Shown: one piece after another, positions 1 through 5,809 of the stretch
How positions within the stretch are numbered: the first letter of the stretch is position 1
Layout: each line of letters begins with the position of its first letter
NCBI GenBank assembly: GCA_034429475.1
Contig: DAOUGD010000207.1
Location: forward strand, 1-24,217
Source of the DNA: JAKQHY01 sp034429475
Lineage (GTDB): Bacteria; Chloroflexota; Anaerolineae; B4-G1; SLSP01
Direction: 5' to 3'
DNA length: 24,217 bases
The notes under the pieces: model-generated
Database searches by the model: none
The model's input: only the letters and a program-made list of their open reading frames with translations
What the model was told of the DNA's origin: nothing
Made by a program: the position numbers and the translations under genes

Positions 1-846
1 CGAGGGGAGAGTGGGGGAGGGGGAGAGGGGGAGAGGAGGAGAGTCGTCATTCGAAGGTCGTAGGCCGTAGTCTGTAATTCGTAATTCGTAATTCGTTATT
101 CGTAATTCGTTATTCGCTGATTCGCTGATCCGCCGATCGGCTGATTCGCTATTTGCGATTTGCAATTTGCTGATTTGCACTGCGTTGGCGCCGAGCGCCC
201 AGGCCTGGTGGAGGGCGGCGCGGATGGCGGTGGCGGTGGCGGGCGGATCGAAGCGGGCGAGCTGCACGGCGATGTCGTGCGGGACGGCGGGCGACAGCGG
301 CGCGGATTCTGCGAGGGGGCGTCCGTCCACCCACACGGCTTCTGCGCCGAAGGCGTCGGACAGCAGGGACAGCAGTGTGCGGTGGCTGCCTTTTGCGCCG
401 TGGGTCAGGGGGGCGAGGAGCGTCAGCGGGCCGTGGGCCGCTTGCGCCGCGACCCGTTCCACGATGTCGTCCTCCGTGAGCACGGCGATGGGCGCGCCGC
501 AGCGGGCGCAGGCGCGCTCGCCGAAGCGGGCGTAGAGCAGGCGCAGGAAGGGGTGCAGCCCGGAGGCCGTCGCCAGCGTCGAGGCGGGGTTGCGGTTGAG
601 GAGGTTCTGCCCGACGGCGACCGCCGGCCCCAACCCGGTGATGCTGCGCACGTGTGCGGGCGCGAGCCGTTTCCCCAACGAGAAGATTTCGAGGAAGCGG
701 CGCTGCGCCTCGTGGTAGAGCGTGTCGAAGACCAGCGAGGTCTTGCCGGAGCCGGACACGCCGGTTACGACGGTCAGGCCGTCTTCAAATTCGACGTCAA
801 TGGTTTGGAGATTGTGTTCTTGCGCGCCAAGGATATGAATGGGCAT
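1..846 (-). CDS. UvrA-family ATPase (excinuclease ABC subunit A-like), N-terminal part, runs off the window
   Basis: The reading frame is open from an ATG at 846 to base 1 (282 codons, no stop). UvrA proteins are ABC-type ATPases that find damaged DNA in nucleotide excision repair; paralogues can serve in drug self-resistance. Seen here: the opening ILGAQEHNLQTIDVEF, typical of UvrA; Walker A GVSGSGKTS at residues 29-37; the QRRFLE block near 49; a CARCG zinc-ligand pair (C113, C116); and a LLAPLTHGAKGSH block near 143. From about residue 225 the family resemblance stops and the frame runs through short-period repeats (residues 226-265), then a proline/serine-rich stretch. So the gene either tolerates an insertion or is broken outside the window. 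A good promoter lies upstream. The family is certain; whether it is the housekeeping UvrA or a paralogue is not. Confidence 0.85.
   Translation of the reverse strand, partial: MPIHILGAQEHNLQTIDVEFEDGLTVVTGVSGSGKTSLVFDTLYHEAQRRFLEIFSLGKRLAPAHVRSITGLGPAVAVGQNLLNRNPASTLATASGLHPFLRLLYARFGERACARCGAPIAVLTEDDIVERVAAQAAHGPLTLLAPLTHGAKGSHRTLLSLLSDAFGAEAVWVDGRPLAESAPLSPAVPHDIAVQLARFDPPATATAIRAALHQAWALGANAVQISKLQIANSESADRRISESANNELRITNYELRITDYGLRPSNDDSPPLPLSPSPTLPS
59..177. repeat. Short-period repeat tract (AATTCGT / GATTCGCT / ATTTGC units)
   Basis: Tandem 7-8 bp units: TAATTCG repeated several times (about 76-115), then GATTCGCT-like units (about 118-150), then GCAATTTGC-like units (about 150-177), preceded by a CGTAGGCCGTAGTC stretch. 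It lies inside the open frame of the UvrA-like gene and encodes NELRITNYELRIT-like residues on the minus strand. Bases 1-45 next to it are a further low-complexity purine tract (GGGGGAGAGG units). The same AATTCGT unit recurs at 19858-19904. Confidence 0.85.
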
Positions 847-887
847 GGTCACATACGTCCCGTAGCTGAATGGGTGATAGTGATTGT

Positions 888-916
888 ATGGTAAGACTCA
901 GCCGATGAATTGTCAA
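888..916 (-). promoter_or_regulatory. Sigma70-type promoter of the UvrA-like gene
   Basis: On the minus strand a perfect -35 TTGACA (916-911) is followed after 17 bp by TACCAT (893-888), 4 of 6 matches to the -10 consensus. Transcription would start near 880, leaving a leader of about 35 nt before the ATG at 846. Confidence 0.65.
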
Positions 917-1146
917 TGCCTGAAGGCTGATGGTTAAAGGAGTGGTTTCGCGGAGGTATACCACCCACGAAACCGCCATCTCTTAATTCGTCGCTTTAGC
1001 GGCCATTTTCAAGAAAGGCAGTATCATGGTTGAGTTCTAAAGGTTGGCCGGCCGGGATTCGGGCGGGTATCCAGGCCGACTATCCGCAACTTTTGTGAAG
1101 GAGTGTGACCGAACCTACGGTACAGCCCCGACAATGAAAATATTCA

Positions 1147-1210
1147 CATGGATGAACAGGATGGACAGGATTTTTGGGAATCTATCCTGTGAATCCTGTC
1201 TATCTATGTT
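1147..1210. repeat. Imperfect inverted repeat of CAGGATGGA-type units
   Basis: The left arm (about 1147-1173) carries GATGAACAGGATGGACAGGA; the right arm (about 1179-1210) carries the complementary ATCCTGTGAATCCTGTCTAT. Together they form a long imperfect hairpin. It ends just before the Shine-Dalgarno of the flavodoxin, so it would lie in that mRNA's leader. It belongs to the same structural class as the repeats at 4984-5053, 13611-13675 and 23505-23557, but with a different unit. Confidence 0.75.
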
Positions 1211-1230
1211 ATTTAAAGAGGAGCCGCATT

Positions 1231-1695
1231 ATGAACATTGGTATCATTGTCTATTCCCATACCGGCCACACCTTTTCTGTGGCGACGAAGTTGAAGGAGG
1301 CATTGTCTGCGGCCGGGCACAGCGTGACGCTGGAATCACTTGAGACGGTCGCCCCGCTGCAAATGGGCGATACCACAGCCACGCTCAAAACCATGCCGAC
1401 CGTTGACGCCTACGACGCCGTGGTGTTCGCCTGCCCTGTGCGGGGGGGAACGCCGGCGCCGCCGATGCGCGTCTATTTGGAGCAGGTTCCCTCCCTGGCG
1501 GGCAAGCGGGTTGCTTTTCTGGTGACCGGCTTTTTCCCGGCCCAATGGGGGCGTGAGCAGACCCTCGCGCAGATGAAGATGCTGTGTGAATCGAAGGGGG
1601 CGACCGTCTGTGGGTCGGGCAGCGTCCAATGGGCCTCCCTGAGCCGCAAGCAGCAGATTTCTACGGCGGTCGCTTATGTGAGTGGCTTGTTTTGA
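1231..1695 (+). CDS. Flavodoxin family protein
   Basis: A 154-residue FMN-binding electron carrier, probably cytosolic. The N-terminus MNIGIIVYSHTGHT has the flavodoxin beta-strand and phosphate-binding loop (S-H-T-G-H-T at residues 9-14). The DAYDAVVFACPVRGGTPAPP block is the usual second FMN loop region, and KRVAFLVTGFF is the following core strand. The ATG at 1231 is chosen because AAAGAGGAG (1215-1222) lies 8 bases upstream; the longer frame from 1174 would read through the inverted repeat. The gene stands alone, about 380 bases from the divergent UvrA-like gene. Its redox partner cannot be told from the sequence; the FAD oxidoreductase at 5810 is one candidate by function only. Confidence 0.85.
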   Translation: MNIGIIVYSHTGHTFSVATKLKEALSAAGHSVTLESLETVAPLQMGDTTATLKTMPTVDAYDAVVFACPVRGGTPAPPMRVYLEQVPSLAGKRVAFLVTGFFPAQWGREQTLAQMKMLCESKGATVCGSGSVQWASLSRKQQISTAVAYVSGLF

Positions 1696-1811
1696 GAATT
1701 GCACTGGCGTTTTGGCCGGGAGTGCGGTGCGGTATCATAGCCCGATCTGTGAAAACGTCCGACTTATGCGGTTTTGACAAGAATCAGACGGGGGATTTTG
1801 AATAAACCGGG

Positions 1812-1817
1812 TATAAT
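1812..1817 (+). promoter_or_regulatory. Possible -10 box for the restriction-modification pair
   Basis: A perfect TATAAT lies 42 bases before the methyltransferase ATG. No good -35 is found at 16-18 bp spacing; a TTGACA at 1774-1779 is too far away (32 bp). Supported only by the -10 match and position. Confidence 0.35.
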
Positions 1818-1859
1818 TAGAATAGATGTTCCATATGAGCTATGTGATGGTGGTATAGG

Positions 1860-2939
1860 ATGAGCGAACAAGCCCTGGGGGATTTCAAAATAGAACGCTT
1901 GCCGAAAGATTTGCAAGGTACATTCTGGGAGTTGTATACGAACGGTAATGGGCATACAGACTATTTGCGCCCCAATGAAATTTACCACGGCGACGCACGG
2001 AAACTCTTGCCCCAAATTGAACCCAACAGCATTGCTTTAAGTGTATGGTCCCCTCCTTATTTTGTTGGTAAGGACTATGAAGCCTATCTGACCTTTGAAG
2101 ATTGGCAGGATTTATTAGCGACTGTGATTGGCCTCCACTTCCCCATCATCCAACCTGGTGGATTCCTGGTGATCAATATTGCTGATATTTTATGTTTTAG
2201 AGATCCAGAGATGCCGCGTATCCAGGCTGAGGCCGTCAACAAGAAACGTTCTCCGGTGACAAAAGAAGATGTTTTGCAAGCGATGATGCAGCATCCTACC
2301 TACAATCGTTACCAACTGGCAAAGTTATTAGGTTGTAGTGAACAGACCATAGACCGCCGACTCCACGGCAATAACATTCGCGGTGGCAAGTATGAGTCAC
2401 AGACCAGAGTAAAAATTGTAGGTGGACTGGTTGAAACGTGGGGACTGGAGGCCGGTTTCTATCTTTATGATCGGCGCATCTGGGTGAAGGATGCCGCTTG
2501 GGAAAATTCTCGTTGGGCCAGCTTATCCTATCGTTCTGTGGATGAGTTTGAATATCTTTACATCTTTTGGAAACCGGGCATCACGAAATATGATCGGGGA
2601 CGGTTATCATCAGAGGAATGGATCGAATGGGGGTCGCGGGGCGTTTGGCAGTTCCCATCCGTGCGCGCCAACGATGATCATGAAGCCAAATTTCCCCTGG
2701 AATTACCTCGCAGAACCATCAAGTTATTTACCGATCCCGATGATGTGGTGTTGGATTGTTTTATGGGCAGTGGCACCACCGCCATTGCCGCAATTCAAAC
2801 CGGTAGGCGATATATCGGTATTGAACTTGAAGAAAAATATGTGACGCTTAGCCGGGCTAAAATACAAGCGGGCACACAAATAAATCTCATTGCTGAACTA
2901 GGAACAGAACCCTATGTTGATGAATCCGCAAGAACTTGA
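1860..2939 (+). CDS. Beta-class DNA methyltransferase, N4-cytosine type, of an SfiI-like restriction-modification system
   Basis: A 359-residue methyltransferase that should protect host DNA from the adjoining endonuclease. The catalytic motif IV SPPY (residues 64-67) comes first and the SAM-binding motif I DCFMGSGTT (299-307) near the end; this order defines the beta class, and SPPY is usual for N4-cytosine enzymes. Between them, residues 131-175 look like an inserted helix-turn-helix (YQLAKLLGCSEQTIDRRL), probably part of target recognition or a regulatory element. The ATG at 1860 is the first possible start, since a TAG stop precedes it directly; the Shine-Dalgarno is weak (ATAGG, touching the ATG). 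It overlaps the endonuclease gene by 26 bases. The DNA is AT-richer than the flanks, a sign of transfer. N4-cytosine rather than N6-adenine modification is inferred from the motif. Confidence 0.88.
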   Translation: MSEQALGDFKIERLPKDLQGTFWELYTNGNGHTDYLRPNEIYHGDARKLLPQIEPNSIALSVWSPPYFVGKDYEAYLTFEDWQDLLATVIGLHFPIIQPGGFLVINIADILCFRDPEMPRIQAEAVNKKRSPVTKEDVLQAMMQHPTYNRYQLAKLLGCSEQTIDRRLHGNNIRGGKYESQTRVKIVGGLVETWGLEAGFYLYDRRIWVKDAAWENSRWASLSYRSVDEFEYLYIFWKPGITKYDRGRLSSEEWIEWGSRGVWQFPSVRANDDHEAKFPLELPRRTIKLFTDPDDVVLDCFMGSGTTAIAAIQTGRRYIGIELEEKYVTLSRAKIQAGTQINLIAELGTEPYVDESART

Positions 2940-3627
2940 CCAGAACCTTGAACGCTTGGAAGAGATCGAAAAGGTCTCCCTGCAGTTGGTAACACAAGCC
3001 GTGTACGACTATCGCGCTACCGCCCAAGAAGTATTTCAGGAAGAACGGGACCTGGTGGCGGATATTGGCGAGGACATCACGCGCGAAGCCTTAGATCGTT
3101 TGGGGATGCCTAAAATTGATCAACGGCTGTTCGGAAAAGTGGATTACAAACGCGCCTGTTATCTGTTTCACCCGGATTACGCGCTCAAACAGGCGTTGTT
3201 TGTGGATTCAAAGGCGGAAAAAGTTGACGGGGAAGGTACTGCTACCTTACAAACCTCACAACTTTCAATGATTGTGCGTCAAGTTCGTGCTGGAATGGAT
3301 GTGGAAATCCCTGGTAAACTACCTATCATCCTGACTTTGAAAGGTGAATCCTATCTAACCACTACGCTGTTCGTGAAATATAACTATGAAGTGCAGGATA
3401 GCCTCAATGTATTGAGAAGCATTACTGTGGCGGCTGTTCCCAATGGAATGTTGCAAGAAAAGTACAATTCATCTGTGCGCGATACCATTTGGGTGGCCGG
3501 ACGTAATGCGCCCACTCTGGGGGAAGAATTTCGAGTCCGCCTGAGCCTCGCCCGCCTGAAGAAAAAGGCTAACTGGCGGGTCCAGAAAATCTCGCTGATC
3601 CCGGATGAATTCCATTGGGATGCTTGA
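2914..3627 (+). CDS. SfiI-family Type II restriction endonuclease
   Basis: A 237-residue protein resembling SfiI along most of its length, as judged against the SfiI sequence from memory: an N-terminal LERLEEIEK helix, EDITREALD (53-61), VDYKR (76-80), FVDSKAEK (96-103), TLQTSQLSM (111-119) and LRSITVAAVPNGMLQEKYN (167-185) each have a counterpart there. The likely catalytic residues are D77, D98 and K100, matching the D...DxK set of SfiI. SfiI is a tetramer that cuts GGCCNNNNNGGCC when two sites are bound. Identical specificity is inferred, not shown. It starts inside the end of the methyltransferase gene, so the two are translationally coupled; ATG 2920 is an alternative start. No other protein of a different family fits as well. 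Confidence 0.85.
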   Translation: MLMNPQELDQNLERLEEIEKVSLQLVTQAVYDYRATAQEVFQEERDLVADIGEDITREALDRLGMPKIDQRLFGKVDYKRACYLFHPDYALKQALFVDSKAEKVDGEGTATLQTSQLSMIVRQVRAGMDVEIPGKLPIILTLKGESYLTTTLFVKYNYEVQDSLNVLRSITVAAVPNGMLQEKYNSSVRDTIWVAGRNAPTLGEEFRVRLSLARLKKKANWRVQKISLIPDEFHWDA

Positions 3628-3651
3628 CATCTGCCTATTCCCCAGTATGAT
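3624..3651 (+). promoter_or_regulatory. Sigma70-type promoter at the 3' end of the endonuclease gene
   Basis: TTGACA (3624-3629) and TATGAT (3646-3651) are separated by 16 bp. The -35 overlaps the endonuclease stop codon. Transcription would start near 3658 and meet the terminator at 3804-3843, giving a transcript of about 185 nt. Confidence 0.55.
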
Positions 3652-3682
3652 GCAGTTATTCTATCTTACAAGGAGGTCGCCA

Positions 3683-3787
3683 GTGACAAACGCAAGCAGT
3701 ATTATCTACAGTGTCTACACCAAGGCTTCTGGGCCACAAGCTCTTGCCTTGTCGCAGTGCGCCTCTCGGAAGGTTAGAATAATCTAA
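3683..3787 (+). CDS. Possible small ORF, 34 codons, GTG start
   Basis: A strong Shine-Dalgarno AAGGAGG (3669-3675) lies 7 bases before GTG 3683, and the frame closes at a TAA at 3785-3787. The predicted peptide, VTNASSIIYSVYTKASG and so on, has no recognisable domain, no clear membrane segment and a basic end (RKVRII). It sits between its own promoter and a terminator. It could be a small protein, a remnant of a longer gene, or chance within a small RNA. Unrecognised function. Confidence 0.3.
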   Translation: MTNASSIIYSVYTKASGPQALALSQCASRKVRII

Positions 3788-3803
3788 TCGTTATTTCAAT
3801 ATC

Positions 3804-3843
3804 TAAAAGGCCGTGGGCGTCTGTGACATCCACGGCTTTTTTT
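3804..3843 (+). terminator. Rho-independent terminator
   Basis: Stem GCCGTGG (3810-3816) / CCACGGC (3830-3836), extended by A-T pairs at the base, with a 13-nt loop and seven T residues (3837-3843). It ends the transcripts from the restriction-modification pair and from the small unit behind it, and insulates the acetyltransferase gene. Confidence 0.85.
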
Positions 3844-3918
3844 GATCCCTGGACTGGCGGCGAAAGGCTGTGGATGAAGCGTGACGTTCCTGACCGTTAA
3901 CCATTGAAGGAGGAAGTT

Positions 3919-4947
3919 ATGTCAAACAGTGAGTTATTGGAAACCATGCCGATTGTCGTCCCTGACGCCCCCCTCATTCCGGGCTTGGCCTTTCGCCATT
4001 TCCAGGGAGAGAGTGATTATCCGGTCATGCTTGCGGTGATCAACGCCAGCAAAGAAGCCGACGGGGACGAGCGCGCCGATACGCTTGAAGATATGCGGCG
4101 CAATTACGCACACCTCGTCAACAGCGATCCATACCGGGATATGGTAATGGCGGAAGTAGCCGGGCAGGTGGTCGGCTACGGGCGCGTCTTCTGGGCGGAA
4201 CTGGCCGAGGGCGAACGCACGTATTCGCACTTCACATTCTTGCTGCCGGCGTGGCGCGGGCAGGGCATCCGCCAGGCGATGCTGCGCCACAACGAGCGAC
4301 GGCTGCGGGAGATTGCGGCGGAGCATCCGAACGGCGTGCCGCGCTGGTTTGAGGCGTGGGCCAGCGAAACTGAATCCGATTGGCGGACACACTTGCTGAC
4401 CGCCGACTACCAGCCGGTGCGCTACGGCTATCAGATGGTGCGCCCCGATTTGGAGGCCATCCCCGACCTGCCGCTGCCTGATGGGTTGGAAGTCCGTCCC
4501 ATCGGCCCGGAGAAGTATTGGCAAGTTTGGTATGCCGCCAAGGAAGCCTTCCGCGACCATTGGGGATACTCGGAGGACGAGTGGGCCGATACCAACTTCG
4601 AGAATTTCATGAAAGACGCCATTTTTATGCCGCATCTCTGGCAGGTGGCCTGGGCAGGGGATGAGGTCGCCGGGATGGTGCTGAACTTCATCAACGAGGC
4701 TGAAAACCGCGAATATCACCGGCTGCGCGGCTACACCGAGACCATCTGCGTGCGTCGCCCGTGGCGGCGGCAAGGATTGGCGCGGGCGCTGATCGCACGG
4801 AGTTTCCGGGTACTCAAAGAGGTGGGGATGACCGAAGCCTGTCTCGGCGTGGACGCGCACAATCCCAACGGTGCGCGCCATCTCTACGAGAGTATGGGCT
4901 TCCGCACCACGAAGGAGTTTGTGACGTATCGGAAGCCGATGGACTAG
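3919..4947 (+). CDS. Tandem GNAT-domain N-acetyltransferase
   Basis: A 342-residue protein with two GNAT folds. The first (about residues 25-175) has the acetyl-CoA pyrophosphate loop RGQGIR at 113-118. The second (about 188-342) has RRQGLA at 283-288, followed by the usual N-x-x-x-x-x-L-Y-x-x-x-G-F ending (NPNGARHLYESMGF, 315-328). GNAT enzymes move an acetyl group from acetyl-CoA to an amine; tandem forms include mycothiol synthase (MshD), but nothing else here suggests mycothiol and the substrate is unknown. ATG 3919 is chosen because AAGGAGG (3907-3913) lies 5 bases upstream; an in-frame TTG at 3904 would precede the Shine-Dalgarno. It is convergent with the PHP gene and separated from it by an inverted repeat. 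Confidence 0.85.
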   Translation: MSNSELLETMPIVVPDAPLIPGLAFRHFQGESDYPVMLAVINASKEADGDERADTLEDMRRNYAHLVNSDPYRDMVMAEVAGQVVGYGRVFWAELAEGERTYSHFTFLLPAWRGQGIRQAMLRHNERRLREIAAEHPNGVPRWFEAWASETESDWRTHLLTADYQPVRYGYQMVRPDLEAIPDLPLPDGLEVRPIGPEKYWQVWYAAKEAFRDHWGYSEDEWADTNFENFMKDAIFMPHLWQVAWAGDEVAGMVLNFINEAENREYHRLRGYTETICVRRPWRRQGLARALIARSFRVLKEVGMTEACLGVDAHNPNGARHLYESMGFRTTKEFVTYRKPMD

Positions 4948-4983
4948 CGGACGGAGTTAAGTCTTCTCGGATTTTTGTGTTAT

Positions 4984-5053
4984 GAAACGTGAAACGTGAA
5001 ACGTGATGCTCTTGTTGTGCCGGTCTTACGTTTCACGTTTCACGTTTTACGTA
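4984..5053. repeat. Inverted repeat of CGTGAAA units between convergent genes
   Basis: Three tandem GAAACGT-type units (about 4984-5005), a spacer of about 21 bases, then the complementary units ACGTTTCACGTTTCACGT (about 5028-5045) running on to 5053. It can form a stem of about 20 bp. There is no U-tract, so it is not a standard terminator, though it separates two converging genes. Its right arm supplies the TAA stop codon of the PHP gene (5049-5047). Confidence 0.85.
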
Positions 5054-5655
5054 ATTGTGCAGACGGCGACGTAAGCGCCGGTGTGCAGAATTTGCACCAG
5101 ATCGGCTTCATTCGCCGGTTCTTTCTTCAGCAAGTTGTAGCCCGCGCCGAGCGATTGCGTTCTGTGTGCATCGGAGTTGCACACGACATGAATGCCAAGC
5201 TGCTTCGCCACCTCGCGGATGCGCGGCTGGTTGAGCAGCGCGATGTTGGTCGAACAGCTTTCCAGCGCGTCCGGCGGATAGCGCTCTAGGTCAAGGTTGA
5301 TGGTGGGGCGATAACGGTAGGGGTGGGCGACGGCGAGCCAGCCGCCCTGCGCGCGCACGAAAGCGTGCAAGTCTGGATAAGCCCAGTTGCGACATTCCAA
5401 CACGGGATCGTGGACGCCCAACACCAGCACGTCCTCTTTTTCTTTCACCGTGATTTCGATGCCCCCAAAGATGCGGAACGGCGCGAAGTCCCGATTCAAG
5501 GCTTCCAAATGCTCCAAGGGTACGAGCGTCTCGTGATCGGTGAAGGCCAGCGCGTCCAGGCCGCGATCCATGGCGGTCAGGATTTGTTCGTCTTCACTGG
5601 AGACGCCGCACGGCGAACGTTCGATGGTGTGGACATGCAAATCAATTCTCATCAT
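5047..5655 (-). CDS. PHP-domain metal-dependent phosphoesterase
   Basis: A 202-residue PHP protein, the fold of DNA-polymerase-associated and free phosphoesterases. Metal-ligand motifs are intact: H7-x-H9 (DLHVHT), D40-H41 (FTDHE), E67 (GGIEITV), H111 (AVAHPYR) and D162-A-H164 (NSDAH). This short form resembles the TrpH/YciV-like group, which acts on nucleic-acid or nucleotide phosphates; the substrate is not evident. GAGG (5664-5661) lies 5 bases before ATG 5655 and 8 before ATG 5652, so either of the two adjacent ATGs may serve; the longer frame from 5706 lacks such a signal. The stop codon lies inside the CGTGAAA inverted repeat, so the C-terminus has probably been set by that repeat. The gene is divergent from the FAD oxidoreductase. 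Confidence 0.85.
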   Translation of the reverse strand: MMRIDLHVHTIERSPCGVSSEDEQILTAMDRGLDALAFTDHETLVPLEHLEALNRDFAPFRIFGGIEITVKEKEDVLVLGVHDPVLECRNWAYPDLHAFVRAQGGWLAVAHPYRYRPTINLDLERYPPDALESCSTNIALLNQPRIREVAKQLGIHVVCNSDAHRTQSLGAGYNLLKKEPANEADLVQILHTGAYVAVCTIT

Positions 5656-5672
5656 AGTCACCTCAAGGGGAT

Positions 5673-5700
5673 ATTTTCGCTGCTTGTAGCGGGGTGTCAA
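5673..5700 (-). promoter_or_regulatory. Possible promoter of the PHP gene
   Basis: On the minus strand TTGACA (5700-5695) is followed after 16 bp by GAAAAT (5678-5673), 4 of 6 matches. The start point would fall almost on the Shine-Dalgarno, which makes this tentative. Confidence 0.35.
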
Positions 5701-5735
5701 ATACATCGCCGTTTCTTTTTTGTCATATCCCTGGG

Positions 5736-5766
5736 TTGACGTACAATGTATGAGTGATGGTATAAA
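5736..5766 (+). promoter_or_regulatory. Possible promoter of the FAD oxidoreductase gene
   Basis: TTGACG (5736-5741) and TATAAA (5761-5766). The 19-bp spacing is long, but the -10 is of the extended type (TGG before TATAAA). It leaves a leader of about 37 nt before ATG 5810. Confidence 0.5.
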
Positions 5767-5809
5767 ACTTGCAGTCCATTCAAATTCTGCTTAGTAAAGG
5801 AGTCCCCCC

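Larger units (their letters stand above)
847..1230. other. Intergenic region between divergent UvrA-like and flavodoxin genes
   Basis: 384 bases without a convincing gene. It holds the minus-strand promoter (888-916), a possible hairpin with GGTTTCG/CGAAACC arms around 948-979, an unassigned GC-rich stretch at about 1044-1140 with several possible pairings but no riboswitch I recognise, and the inverted repeat at 1147-1210. The open frame 1044-1343 overlaps the flavodoxin in another frame and shows no protein-like pattern. Confidence 0.6.

Noticed and set aside
59..177. CRISPR array
   Set aside because: Units are 7-8 bp, directly adjacent and without unique spacers, and no cas genes are present.
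160..894. Plus-strand open frame of 244 codons at the left edge
   Set aside because: It is the antisense shadow of the UvrA-like gene, whose minus-strand translation shows Walker A and other family motifs; the plus frame is a glycine/arginine-rich artefact of GC bias.
1044..1343. Open frame across the intergenic region into the flavodoxin
   Set aside because: Other-frame overlap with the flavodoxin and the inverted repeat, no Shine-Dalgarno, no domain pattern.
1812..1817. Complete promoter with TTGACA at 1774
   Set aside because: The 32-bp spacing is incompatible with a sigma70 promoter; only the -10 is reported, at low confidence.
3934..4881. Minus-strand 315-codon frame
   Set aside because: Antisense of the double-GNAT gene, which has both acetyl-CoA motifs and a strong ribosome binding site.
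4984..5053. Standard bidirectional terminator
   Set aside because: The stem is long and the position fits, but neither strand has a U-tract after the stem; kept as a repeat.
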